A DNA stretch of 22,520 nt. Source: Bacillota bacterium. Lineage in GTDB: Bacteria > Bacillota > Negativicutes > Sporomusales > Sporomusaceae. Made by a program: the position numbers and the translations under genes. Shown here in pieces: positions 1 to 7,654 of the stretch. The stretch is taken from assembly GCA_023388195.1 (NCBI GenBank), contig JAEWGR010000067.1:1-22520 (forward strand), given 5' to 3'. The notes beneath the pieces were generated by a model that worked only from the letters and a program-made list of their open reading frames with translations, was not told the origin of the DNA and made no database searches. Within the stretch, counting starts at the first letter, position 1; each line of letters starts with the position of its first letter.

Positions 1-241
1 TCCAGCCAATGATGAGTTTGTACGTGTATTCCTGCAATTCCAGCCCCTCTGATTTAGCCCCCGGATAAAGGATAATCAGCGGGTACTGGTCTGCGGTTGG
101 CGGTATTTTACCGTTGGTACCGACGAAGATATGAGGCGCCTTGTTATAATGGGTTGTACAAAAATTTTGTATAGGCTGACTGGCTTGCAAAGCATCCCGC
201 CATTTACTGATAATGTCGCTTAGTTTCAGCGTGGGAATCAT
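1..241 (-). CDS. Phage-type hypothetical protein, N-terminal part (cut by window edge)
   Basis: An open frame runs from ATG at 241 to the window edge with no stop. It encodes about 80 residues beginning MIPTLKLSDIISKWRD and including a stretch HIFVGTNGKIPP. A purine-rich ribosome site (GAGGAAG) lies 8 nt before the ATG. It follows the 49-aa gene by about 40 nt in a compact run of small same-strand genes, as in phage late or structural modules. I do not recognise the family. A phage virion or tail-associated protein is a guess from context and from the short, soluble, non-secreted N-terminus. The C-terminus is outside the window. Confidence 0.6.
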   Translation of the reverse strand, partial: MIPTLKLSDIISKWRDALQASQPIQNFCTTHYNKAPHIFVGTNGKIPPTADQYPLIILYPGAKSEGLELQEYTYKLIIGW

Positions 242-282
242 GGGATTCACTTCCTCTCTTCACTCGTGATTACGCCCCCTTG

Positions 283-432
283 TCAAGGATTTGCCGCAGA
301 TACTCCCATTTGAACCATTGCGCATTTGCCTGTGTCACCGGTAATAATCCACCAGGCGCAGGCTTCCTCCAGGCATTGGCAAAACGATACCAAGTCGTTT
401 TCTGGTTTAATACAAAGCAACGGACAGTACAT
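283..432 (-). CDS. Small Cys-rich hypothetical protein (49 aa)
   Basis: A short frame of 49 codons plus TGA is preceded by a near-ideal ribosome site (AGGAGGTGAAATT then ATG), which makes translation likely despite its size. The product begins MYCPLLCIKPENDLVSF and holds five cysteines: two in CPLLC, two in CQC, one in EEACAWW, plus a sixth in GKCAM. The order suggests a small metal-binding or disulfide fold, but the family is not recognised. The gene sits between two other small same-strand genes in the phage-like block. Its upstream side carries one copy of an 18-bp repeat (444-461) that directly abuts the ribosome site. Confidence 0.65.
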   Translation of the reverse strand: MYCPLLCIKPENDLVSFCQCLEEACAWWIITGDTGKCAMVQMGVSAANP

Positions 433-443
433 AATTTCACCTC

Positions 444-461
444 CTATTCTTTATCCGTACA
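444..461 (-). repeat. 18-bp direct repeat, copy 1
   Basis: On the minus strand this reads TGTACGGATAAAGAATAG and is identical to the copy at 1331-1348, in the same orientation. It lies immediately upstream of the ribosome binding site of the 49-aa gene, so it could be part of a promoter or regulator site. The sequence identity is seen directly; the function is unknown. Confidence 0.7.
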
Positions 462-490
462 TAAAGTGTAGTAAAAGATTAGGTATAAAT

Positions 491-688
491 TTAAATATAT
501 TCCAGTAAAAAATCCTGAAGTCGATTGTGAGTGTAAAACCGGCGATTACTTCGGGCCCAGGAAATATCCAGGGTGTTTAGCTGCCTATGCAAATTTTTGG
601 CCTTTTCTTTTGCTTCTTCATCAGAAATTTTGGAGTCCTGTAGGCGATATATGTCCTCTAACATCGACAATGAATAATATTTCCTCAT
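491..688 (-). CDS. Small hypothetical protein of the phage-like block (65 aa)
   Basis: The 65-residue product is charged and probably helical. It has a K/E-rich central segment (ISDEEAKEKAKNLHRQL) and a basic/aromatic C-terminal half (WARSNRRFYTHNRLQDF). There is no signal peptide or membrane segment. Its ATG overlaps the TGA of the upstream regulator gene by 4 nt (685-688), indicating translational coupling. The family is not recognised. The gene order regulator then tiny ORF is typical of prophage late-control regions, but this is inference. Confidence 0.6.
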   Translation of the reverse strand: MRKYYSLSMLEDIYRLQDSKISDEEAKEKAKNLHRQLNTLDISWARSNRRFYTHNRLQDFLLEYI

Positions 689-1101
689 TCACTTGCACCT
701 CTTTCAGGGTGTGGGGTATTGAGGTAAGCTGCTAGCCGAAAAACCGCTTCCTGGAAATGAAACTTTACTGTTACCGGTCTAATGCCCAGCATTTGCCCAA
801 TTTCCTCTACCTGATAGCCCCATTTCAGTAATTCAAACACAGTCAGTTGTCGCGGCGTTAATACAACCACTCCCTGATCAATATCAGCAAGCACACATAC
901 AATGTCATCTTTGCCGTGTGTAAAGCCACCGCCACTACTGATTTGCTGATATTGAGCAGCAGTTATTTCCGCTGTACTTCTCAATTCCTGATAGCGGCGA
1001 ATAATATTCGCAATCCGTTTTGCATCATACTCATTTTCTTTTGCATCATGTTGTCCTCCTTTTATAGGATAAGTCGCTATTAGCTTTGTTTTACCGCACA
1101 T
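685..1101 (-). CDS. Sigma-70 region 4 / LuxR-like HTH regulator, phage type
   Basis: The 138-aa product has a C-terminal helix-turn-helix at about residues 80-127. LTPRQLTVFELLKWGYQVEEI is followed by GQMLGIRPVTVKFHFQEA, the usual pattern of sigma-70 region 4 and LuxR-type domains in which a recognition helix follows a 'G-x-x-x-x-T-V' turn. The short length and position fit ArpU-like or sigma-like phage late regulators. The start at 1101 has an excellent ribosome site (AAGGAGGTGATTGT-ATG). A second good site (AAAGGAGGACAAC-ATG) at about 1050 opens a different frame that stops after 22 codons. The N-terminal 20 residues may therefore not be conserved, or the 5' end may have been rearranged. 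Function as a transcription factor is inferred from the HTH. Confidence 0.65.
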   Translation of the reverse strand: MCGKTKLIATYPIKGGQHDAKENEYDAKRIANIIRRYQELRSTAEITAAQYQQISSGGGFTHGKDDIVCVLADIDQGVVVLTPRQLTVFELLKWGYQVEEIGQMLGIRPVTVKFHFQEAVFRLAAYLNTPHPERGASE

Positions 1102-1411
1102 ACAATCACCTCCTTAAGTAGATAAAGCTGCAGAGATATTGAACAGCATAAAAATAAACCCGTCTGAAAACGTAATATGCCTTTAATCAATACAGCTAGA
1201 TGTTTACTCCGGTAAACAACATTAATGCTCCTTCTTTAAAAATAAGAGACCGGCAGTGTCTCCACTTTGCAGTGGTTATACGCTTTGTAGTAAGTCTAAG
1301 TTACACCTCACCAGCCTGGATAAAACCTTTCTATTCTTTATCCGTACAAGTTAATACAAATAACGATAGGTGTATTTTTTTAAAAATTCCAAATTGGATA
1401 AAATAGGACAT
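1102..1411. other. Non-coding AT-rich stretch upstream of the phage-type regulator
   Basis: No convincing gene is seen. On the minus strand there is a GTTTAC-4nt-GTAAAC inverted repeat (1202-1217) and a good ribosome site (AAGAAGGAG) before an eight-codon ORF ending in TAG near 1200. The second copy of the 18-bp repeat also lies here. The stretch probably holds the promoter and leader of the phage-type genes, but I could not fix a -35/-10 pair. Confidence 0.35.
1331..1348 (-). repeat. 18-bp direct repeat, copy 2
   Basis: Identical to 444-461 and in the same orientation (TGTACGGATAAAGAATAG on the minus strand). Here it is followed by AAAGG and no start codon, about 230 nt upstream of the regulator gene. 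It could be a shared promoter or operator element or a recombination scar. Confidence 0.7.
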
Positions 1412-1442
1412 AAAAAAGCTGGATTCCAAAGAATCCAGCTTT
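1412..1442 (-). terminator. Rho-independent terminator downstream of the metallophosphoesterase gene
   Basis: An 11-bp perfect stem (AAGCTGGATTC / GAATCCAGCTT) with a four-base loop is followed on the minus strand by a T run. It lies about 205 nt past the stop of the phosphoesterase gene and separates that unit from the phage-like block. Confidence 0.8.
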
Positions 1443-1648
1443 AATGGTAGGGTTCAGTCTATACTTTCCCCCTTAGTAGGCTATAAAATTTTTAAACGCT
1501 ATTAGCAACTTACTCATATTTCCATTTTGAATTCCTAATATCACAAACTCACGTTTGAATGGCCCTCATTCTTAGTAGGTATTTAAACCTTATATGACAT
1601 TGGGCCTATTTAGCATAGGTCATCGCTCTATCATTTTAAATATTAAAG

Positions 1649-2362
1649 TTAACCATAAAACTCACGGCAGCTTGGCAGTTCAATAGCAGCCAGCCGGCCG
1701 CCGAAAACGCCGCCGCAGTCCAGGCAGATTTTGTCCTGGTGCTGGCGGTCATACCATATCTTGGCCTGTTTTCGCTTCTTAACGTCGTTGTCATGATATA
1801 AAAGCCAGGTCGGGATATGACCGAAGACGATAACCTTGCCGGCATAGGCCGGACAGAAGGGGAAGGTTTCCTCCATCCATACCAGCTCATTTTCCGTATT
1901 GGTTTCCACCGGTTTGGCCGTATTGGCACCGGCATGGCTAAAGATGAACTTGCCGGCTGTCAAATACAGGGGCAGGCTGCGAACAAACTGCAGAATTTCT
2001 GTTAGCCTGTCTGACGATAACTCCTTAATCTCTTCATACATCCGGGCGCCGCCGTTATGCTTAATCCAGGCATATAAGCTGTCAGATGGCCGGGTGCGCC
2101 AGGTGTCGGTTGTCAGCATTTCGACAAGGCTGCTCTCCAGAAACTGTTCATGATTGCCTTTCAGCAGGATGGCCCCCTGCTGCTGAAGCTTCATACAGGC
2201 AGCCAGGCAGTCCAGATTCTCTCCGCCCCGGTCAATCAAATCACCACAGACCACCAGCAGATCCTGGTCTGGTTCATAACCGGTTTTCTTGAGCAGATTA
2301 ATAAAACGCGTATTTTGGCCATGCAGGTCTGAAGTTGCTAAGATACGGTCTACGGTCCGCAT
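1649..2362 (-). CDS. PPP-family metallophosphoesterase (serine/threonine or diadenosine-tetraphosphatase type)
   Basis: This 237-aa protein carries the full metal-binding set of the calcineurin-like PPP family: SDLHG (residues 11-15), GDLIDRG (40-46), GNHE (69-72), SHAG (142-145) and GH (181-182). It is therefore predicted to be an active cytoplasmic dinuclear-metal phosphatase. Close family groups include bacterial PrpA/PrpE/ApaH-like enzymes, which act on phosphoproteins or on diadenosine tetraphosphate; sequence alone does not choose between them. The start has an AAGGGG site 5 nt upstream. It lies 75 nt downstream of the secreted-protein gene and is probably cotranscribed with it. A terminator at 1412-1442 follows after about 200 nt of apparently empty sequence, in which CTTAGTAGG occurs twice (near 1472 and 1571). 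Confidence 0.85.
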   Translation of the reverse strand: MRTVDRILATSDLHGQNTRFINLLKKTGYEPDQDLLVVCGDLIDRGGENLDCLAACMKLQQQGAILLKGNHEQFLESSLVEMLTTDTWRTRPSDSLYAWIKHNGGARMYEEIKELSSDRLTEILQFVRSLPLYLTAGKFIFSHAGANTAKPVETNTENELVWMEETFPFCPAYAGKVIVFGHIPTWLLYHDNDVKKRKQAKIWYDRQHQDKICLDCGGVFGGRLAAIELPSCREFYG

Positions 2363-2437
2363 TCCGTCCCCTTCTTTCGTTCAACTCGGTTTAACACCGG
2401 CTATCCTCAGGCAGACCGGCAGCCTGAAAGCTTCCGG

Positions 2438-3016
2438 TCATGGGGCGGCCGCCAACGGGATACGCTTATATGGGAGTTTTTCGAGTATCTGCTCCGTAAG
2501 CTCTGTAAAAATAAAGGCGGCGTTTGTTTCTAGGCTTTCCGGTTCCCGTTTCGCTTTAGCTACTTTGATTACATTATATTTGCCGGTTAAAGCCGAGTAG
2601 GCGTAACCCTTCAGCACGACATCATAGTCAATATAGGTATCATCAAGCCAGGGCAGATAAACCCGGTTCAGCCGGACTTTTGACAACTCTACAGCCACTA
2701 TAATGTCGGCCGGCAATTGAGCGGCAAGGCTGGCCAGGCCCTTTTCATCGGCTACGCTGAGCGGCCGGTGGCTGACATTAGTCTTCTGCATAGCCTGGGT
2801 GACCGTATCGGCTGGCAGCACGGTATAATACGGGTATTTAAACGGCTTTTTTATAAGTTCCTGTACGATTTGCACATCCTCCTGATATCGGTACTGGGCC
2901 GTATTGATAACAGGCACGACAGCCACTTTGAGCGAGGTAATCGCCTGAACAGGGCAGGCCATTGCGGTCAAACCAAAAAGGACGAAGCCGAATACAATTT
3001 GCCGACACAGCTTCAT
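2438..3016 (-). CDS. Secreted/periplasmic protein of unknown function
   Basis: The 192-aa product begins with a clear Sec signal: basic MKLCRQ, a hydrophobic core to about residue 20, and a probable cleavage after the PVQA motif near residue 25. The mature part opens with a beta-strand-like KVAVVPVINTAQYRY. This is followed by a helix and the sequence YPYYTVLPADTV, then LPADIIVAVELSKVRL, suggesting an alternating alpha/beta fold like those of envelope lipoproteins that bind small ligands or assemble on the outer membrane. No lipobox cysteine is apparent at the cleavage site. I do not recognise the family. The ribosome site (AAGGAG) is good. It is followed by the phosphoesterase gene. Confidence 0.7.
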   Translation of the reverse strand: MKLCRQIVFGFVLFGLTAMACPVQAITSLKVAVVPVINTAQYRYQEDVQIVQELIKKPFKYPYYTVLPADTVTQAMQKTNVSHRPLSVADEKGLASLAAQLPADIIVAVELSKVRLNRVYLPWLDDTYIDYDVVLKGYAYSALTGKYNVIKVAKAKREPESLETNAAFIFTELTEQILEKLPYKRIPLAAAP

Positions 3017-3277
3017 GGAACATCATCTCCTTACAATATACGGCAGAGGCGGGATTGGAACGCTCACTTATTCTTATTATCTATTTCGCCATAAAATTCC
3101 AATATCCTTTGCAAAAACAACAGCCCGGCTTGATGGTCCGGTTCCTTCCGCCGGCTGGATTGCAGGAAAAAACAAAGCCGCTTGGCCAGGTGATAGGCTC
3201 GTCGCAGGCGGTGGACAGATACCATAAAACTGTCTAAACCCACGGAATAGCATATCAGTTACCGGACAAAGCGGGTT

Positions 3278-3293
3278 CCGGAGATAGCTCCGG
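3278..3293 (-). other. Short GC hairpin after the Ca2+-ATPase gene, possible weak terminator
   Basis: CCGGAG-ATAG-CTCCGG forms a perfect 6-bp stem just past the ATPase stop, but no T run follows on the minus strand. It may stabilise the 3' end. The rest of the 286-nt gap (3017-3302) shows no gene and presumably holds the promoter of the secreted-protein gene. Confidence 0.3.
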
Positions 3294-3302
3294 CTTGTTG
3301 CC

Positions 3303-5954
3303 TTACTTGCTTGTACGCATAAATAATTTGGAGATTTCCTTTAGAATCAGCGGTACCAGGCTAAACAGGATGACAAGTCCCCAGTCGTAGCCGGAGAGCA
3401 TTTGCACCTTAAAAGCCGAGGCCAGAAACGGTACAGAGATGACCGCAAACTGCAGAATAAACCCGACCAGTATGGCCCCGATCAGAAATTTGTTAGAGAA
3501 CAAGCCAATTTGGAAAATGGACTTTTCCGGGTCCCGCATAGCCAGCGAGTAGAATAACTGGGAGCCGGCCAGTACGACAAATGCCATCGTTCGGGCATAA
3601 GTCAGTACCTCGTCCGGGATCGATCTTGACCCCAGGCTGTAGCCGTATTCCCGCAAGCCAAAGTAGAAGGCCGCCAGTGTAAGACCGCCGATCAGGATGC
3701 CGCCCAGGACCGCTCTGAAACCGGCGCCGTTGGCAAAAAAGCTTTCTTTGGGGTCGCGGGGTTTTTTCTTCATAACATCCTTATCACCGGGGTCGACCCC
3801 CAGGGCAATCGCCGGCAAGGTATCGGTGATCAGGTTGATCCACAGCAGATGGGTGGCCATAAGCGGTACCGGCCAGTAGCACAGAACGGAGACAAATATG
3901 GCGACAACCTCGCCCAGATTGCAGGAAAGCAGGAAGATAACCGACTTTTTAATGTTGTTGTAGATATTGCGGCCTTCTTCGATGGCATGGACAATGGTCG
4001 TAAAGTTGTCATCGGTCAGAATCATATCACTGGCACCCTTGGAAACATCGGTCCCAGTGATCCCCATCGCCACACCGATATCGGCATTCTTGAGGGAGGG
4101 CGCATCATTGACACCGTCACCGGTCATAGAAACCACATTGCCGTTGGCCTGATAGGCCTTAACAATTTTCACCTTATGTTCCGGCGACACCCGGGCGAAA
4201 ACCCGGTAGCTGTTTATCCTGCGTAACAACTCCTCATCCGATAATTTATCCAGCTCAGCACCGGTGATGCTCTGATCGATGCTGGTGGCAATGCCCAGTT
4301 CCCGGGCAATGGCCACAGCTGTATTTTTATGATCACCGGTGATCATAACCGGGGTAATGCCGGCATTTTTAGCCTCCTGGATAGAAGCCCGGACCTCAAT
4401 CCGCGGCGGATCGATCATACCCACTAGACCAATCACGGTCAGATCGGTTTCCATATCGGCCGGCTCAACACTGCTGTCAATATTTTTAAAGGCTGCCCCC
4501 AGGACCCGCAAGGCATTATCGGACATTTCCTCGGCGATCTGCAGGTAATTTGTTTTCATCTCTGCCGTTAAGGGAACAATCCGGCCATTGACTAAGGCGG
4601 TGGTCGAGATGTTTAGAATATTATCAATGGCCCCTTTGGTATGAACCCGGTAAGCACTCTCTTCCTTATTGAGGGTAGACATTAACTTTCGCTCCGAATC
4701 AAAGGGCCTTTCGCCAACCCGTTTATACTCGGCATGCAGTGTTTTTCTGGCCAGGTTATATTTATCTCCCAGCACAATTAGCGCCACCTCGGTGGGATCA
4801 CCTGTGCTCTGCCCATTTTCGCAGGTTGCATCAGAACACAGCACCAGGGATTTGATCAGCTCCTGCTCGTCTACTCCGGCCTCCAGGCCGGTGCCTGCCG
4901 CCGGAACATCCTTTACATTGCCGAAGGTATATAGTTTTACCACTGTCATCTTATTCTGAGTCAGGGTTCCGGTTTTATCTGAACAGATGATGTTTACAGA
5001 CCCCAGTGACTCGACGGCCGGGAGTTTTTTTACAATCGCATTGATTTTCGACATGCGGGTGACACCCAGGGCCAGAACAATAGCGACAATCGCCGGCAGT
5101 CCTTCGGGAATAGCGGCTACCGCCAGGCTGATGGCGGTGATGAACATCTCAAATAAATCCCGTTTTTGAAAGAGGGCAATAATAAAGATGAGTACACAGA
5201 TGCCAATAGCGAGAAAGCCCAAGGTCTTGCCCAGCTCATCAAGCCGTTTTTGCAGGGGGGTCATTTCTTCAGTATCTTCATCCAGGATGGTGGCAATCCG
5301 GCCTATTTCCGTGTCCATGGCGGTGGCCACAACAACACCTTCGCCCCGGCCATAGGTGGCTAACGTTGACATAAATGCCATATTGGCTTGATCACCAAGC
5401 GGGGTTTTAGGATCTTCATATATGTCATTTGCATTCTTTTCCGACGGAACCGATTCGCCGGTAAGTGATGATTCCTCGATCTTAAGATTGGCGCTTTCGA
5501 TCAGCCTGAGATCGGCCGGGACAAAGCGACCGGCATCAAGGATAACGATATCGCCGGGAACAATCGCTTCCGAATTAATCTCCCGGACCTCGCCGTCCCG
5601 CTTTACAAGCGCTCTGGGTGTTGTCATTTCCTGCAGGGCTTCAATGGCTTTTTCGGCCTTGTATTCCTGCACAACACCGATAACGGCATTTAAAACAACC
5701 ACCAGCAGGATAATAACAGCATCAACATATTCGCCGATATACACCGTAATAACGGCTGCTCCCAGCAAAACATAGATCAGCATATCCTGAAGCTGGGCAA
5801 AAAATAGCGCAATCAACCCTTTCTTGGGTTTACCCTTTAGCTTATTTTCGCCATACTTGGCCAGTCTGGCCTGGGCTTCTGCCGTAGTCAGCCCGGTCGC
5901 CGGATTGACTGTAAACTCATTAAGCGCCTGTTCAGGCGCTTTTGAAAACCACAT
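3303..5954 (-). CDS. Type IIA P-type ATPase, Ca2+-transporting (SERCA-like)
   Basis: This 883-aa pump exports cations, most likely Ca2+, across the cytoplasmic membrane using ATP. An N-terminal cation ATPase domain (about 1-60) precedes TM1-2. The actuator loop carries TGES (165-168), TM4 has PEGLP (283-287), the phosphorylation site is DKTGT (Asp326), and the hinge has TGDGVNDAP (611-619). The SERCA calcium ligands are present: Glu in PEGLP, Asn679 and Glu682 in TM5 (SCNLGE), and Asn707, Thr710 and Asp711 in TM6 (INLITD). This argues for Ca2+ rather than Na+/K+ or Mg2+. Ten membrane segments are expected, and length is normal. The ribosome site is weak (AAAGG about 13 nt upstream), but the N-terminus fits the family. 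The 229 nt ahead of it are non-coding. Confidence 0.93.
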   Translation of the reverse strand: MWFSKAPEQALNEFTVNPATGLTTAEAQARLAKYGENKLKGKPKKGLIALFFAQLQDMLIYVLLGAAVITVYIGEYVDAVIILLVVVLNAVIGVVQEYKAEKAIEALQEMTTPRALVKRDGEVREINSEAIVPGDIVILDAGRFVPADLRLIESANLKIEESSLTGESVPSEKNANDIYEDPKTPLGDQANMAFMSTLATYGRGEGVVVATAMDTEIGRIATILDEDTEEMTPLQKRLDELGKTLGFLAIGICVLIFIIALFQKRDLFEMFITAISLAVAAIPEGLPAIVAIVLALGVTRMSKINAIVKKLPAVESLGSVNIICSDKTGTLTQNKMTVVKLYTFGNVKDVPAAGTGLEAGVDEQELIKSLVLCSDATCENGQSTGDPTEVALIVLGDKYNLARKTLHAEYKRVGERPFDSERKLMSTLNKEESAYRVHTKGAIDNILNISTTALVNGRIVPLTAEMKTNYLQIAEEMSDNALRVLGAAFKNIDSSVEPADMETDLTVIGLVGMIDPPRIEVRASIQEAKNAGITPVMITGDHKNTAVAIARELGIATSIDQSITGAELDKLSDEELLRRINSYRVFARVSPEHKVKIVKAYQANGNVVSMTGDGVNDAPSLKNADIGVAMGITGTDVSKGASDMILTDDNFTTIVHAIEEGRNIYNNIKKSVIFLLSCNLGEVVAIFVSVLCYWPVPLMATHLLWINLITDTLPAIALGVDPGDKDVMKKKPRDPKESFFANGAGFRAVLGGILIGGLTLAAFYFGLREYGYSLGSRSIPDEVLTYARTMAFVVLAGSQLFYSLAMRDPEKSIFQIGLFSNKFLIGAILVGFILQFAVISVPFLASAFKVQMLSGYDWGLVILFSLVPLILKEISKLFMRTSK

Positions 5955-6183
5955 ATGCAGTCACATACCTTTCAACGATGAAATATGGCAAAACATCCGA
6001 GCTCCGCCGACAGCCGCTACCGCCCTCCTGGCCGGCAGAAGCGCACAGGGAACTCAGCTTGCATGCTACTGATACAATGTTAGAAGTGTAACCCGTCAGT
6101 ACTCAGGTTATGTATGCTAATTTGCTGGCTCTCCCGGCCTGGTTCCCAGCCGTACTCACCCGCTGCAGCACAGGAATACCTAA
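5955..6183 (-). other. Non-coding leader/intergenic region of the Ca2+-ATPase gene with GC-rich hairpins
   Basis: No ORF is credible here. On the minus strand the first 60 nt contain CTGG-GAA-CCAG within a GGCTGG/CCAGC-rich segment. This is followed by AACC...GGGTT and by a GC-rich stretch (GCCGGCCAGGAGGGCGG). These could form a structured 5' leader of the pump mRNA or the 3' end of the HD-gene transcript. I compared it from memory with manganese (yybP-ykoY), cobalamin and NiCo riboswitch cores and found no match. Function is unknown. Confidence 0.3.
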
Positions 6184-7419
6184 CTACTTAAAGTAATCAA
6201 AAAGCAGGCCGAAATCAATGGCCGCTATATTTTTCTTTTCATAAGTCCTGTACAAATCATCGGCGCCCTCCCGGAGATGGCGCGAGCTAATGCCATGGGC
6301 CAGAGAAAGCTTGGCTTCAATGTAGGCGGCAAAATGGTCGCAGGCCTTAAGCAGTTCACCATCAAGCGGCGAATACTGATCGGCATTATAGGCAGCGGCT
6401 ATTTCCCCGGAGCCTACAATAACTGTCCGGTTATCGATAATAATCTTGTTGTTGAACTCATTTTCAATGAAATAGCGAATCTGTTTATGCCAGCCTGAAG
6501 GCAATAGCGGCAGCAGCTTTTCCTGAATCTGGCGGCTCTCGATTTGCTTGATCAGATCGTCCAGACCCTGGACTGACCGTTTCACCGGGGAAACGATGTC
6601 TCTGGTAAGCACCTCTGGCAGATCATGAAACAAGCCGCCAAAATAGTTATTGGCGATCCGCTTAGCACAGGCGCCGGTCTGTAGCGAGAACACATAGGCA
6701 AATATGGCAACCACCAGCATGTGCCCCATGACCGACGTTTCCGGCACCCGGGGCGACTGGGCCCATCTCTGCTGAAACCGCAGTTGGCCCACCAGATTGA
6801 TAAAGTGATTCGTTTTTTTCCCCAGCCAGATCTTCTGCACACCAACCAGGTCGGCATGATCCTCGATTTCATTGTCAATTCTGGCTTTCGTTTCTTCCAA
6901 ACCATAAATATTGGAATTGAGATTATGGATGATCTGGAACTCCCAGTTTGTTGCCAGATAATGGGCTGCCCGGAGAATTTTCTTTTCTTTATGAAAATAC
7001 GCTGCCTCGGTTAGATATTTTTCGAATTTACGGTAAAACTCTTCGCCGATGCAGTCTATTTTGGGCTGTAATTCCTGTAATACCCAGCGATTTAGTTTAT
7101 CGCCATGAGTAGACATCAGTTCGTGAAAAACCGAAGGTTTTATATCGGTTAAGCAAATCCGGTGGAGGAACTCAAAAATTCCCCCTTCAATTAAATTGAC
7201 CCAGTTGATGTCCGCCCCCCGGTCATCCTCCTCAAAGCGGGCCAATACAAAAGCAATAATCATTTTATGGGCCTGCTTGTCCAGTTCGGTGAAGCCCTTG
7301 GGCCGGATATGGTCATTCCAGCGCTGCATATGGGCGCTCTCATATACTAACTCAATAAAGGCTTTTCTGATCACTGTAATCCCACCCTTTCCCACTTTTT
7401 GGTTTCTTACCTTCCTCAC
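6184..7419 (-). CDS. HD-domain phosphohydrolase with YfbR-like C-terminal half
   Basis: The C-terminal half of this 411-aa protein resembles the 5'-deoxynucleotidase YfbR. It has RFQQRW (about 214-219, like the R-W pair of YfbR), His233 (MGHMLVVAI), His265-Asp266 (GLFHDLPEVLTRDIVSPVK) and Asp361 (ACDHFAAYIEAK). These are the H...HD...D metal ligands, so hydrolysis of a nucleotide phosphate in the cytoplasm is likely. The N-terminal 190 residues are hydrophilic, mostly helical and unassigned; they may be a second, degenerate HD-like domain. The ATG at 7419 has only a distant GGAG. A GTG at 7374 (giving VIRKAFIELVYESAH) follows GGGTGG at 7 nt and may be the true start. The gene is monocistronic by spacing. 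Confidence 0.8.
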   Translation of the reverse strand: MRKVRNQKVGKGGITVIRKAFIELVYESAHMQRWNDHIRPKGFTELDKQAHKMIIAFVLARFEEDDRGADINWVNLIEGGIFEFLHRICLTDIKPSVFHELMSTHGDKLNRWVLQELQPKIDCIGEEFYRKFEKYLTEAAYFHKEKKILRAAHYLATNWEFQIIHNLNSNIYGLEETKARIDNEIEDHADLVGVQKIWLGKKTNHFINLVGQLRFQQRWAQSPRVPETSVMGHMLVVAIFAYVFSLQTGACAKRIANNYFGGLFHDLPEVLTRDIVSPVKRSVQGLDDLIKQIESRQIQEKLLPLLPSGWHKQIRYFIENEFNNKIIIDNRTVIVGSGEIAAAYNADQYSPLDGELLKACDHFAAYIEAKLSLAHGISSRHLREGADDLYRTYEKKNIAAIDFGLLFDYFK

Positions 7420-7446
7420 TCATAGCCACACTTACTCCGGTCTCAA

Positions 7447-7528
7447 GTTCAAAAAGCTTGAACGAAAATAGCTGCCGAAAATTCGCCATCCTTATAGAAA
7501 TGCATTTTTGGCCACAATACCCATTATA
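7447..7528 (-). promoter_or_regulatory. Possible promoter and operator of the HD-domain gene
   Basis: A perfect TATAAT (7523-7528, minus strand) lies about 105 nt upstream of the HD gene, without a good TTGACA at 17 nt. Between it and the gene is an inverted repeat GTTCAA-5nt-TTGAAC (7447-7463), a plausible repressor site in the 5' untranslated region. Both are seen in sequence; function is inferred and weakly supported. Confidence 0.35.
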
Positions 7529-7600
7529 TTCCTAAAACAAAACTAAAACTCCTGCTGCATTGCAAGAAAAATGCAGAAATCCGGGCATTTTGGGGTAGAC

Positions 7601-7631
7601 AAAAAAACCACCCGCCATCACAGCGAGTGGT
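7601..7631 (-). terminator. Rho-independent terminator after the BASS transporter gene
   Basis: The minus strand carries ACCACTCGC, a 7-nt loop, then GCGGGTGGT followed directly by a run of T. The stem is 9 bp with one G-T pair. It lies about 25 nt past the distal stop of the interrupted transporter gene, which suggests the whole gene, including the part after the internal stop, was once a single transcription unit. Confidence 0.88.
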
Positions 7632-7654
7632 CCTGCAAATCCGGCCAGTCTGGC

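Noticed and set aside
1202..1217. GTTTAC-4nt-GTAAAC inverted repeat as a terminator
   Set aside because: The stem is only 6 bp with no T run; at most it is an operator-like element.
1471..1579. CTTAGTAGG repeated twice as a CRISPR or transposon-end remnant
   Set aside because: Only two 9-bp copies with unrelated flanks; expected by chance or a minor duplication.
5955..6183. Cobalamin or manganese riboswitch, prompted by GCCAGGAGGGC and GGGTGAGTA strings
   Set aside because: The other conserved blocks of either class are missing, so the resemblance is limited to short GC-rich strings.
7447..7463. LexA/SOS box ahead of the HD gene
   Set aside because: The Firmicute LexA site is of the GAAC-4nt-GTTC type; this repeat has the opposite arm order (GTTCAA-TTGAAC).
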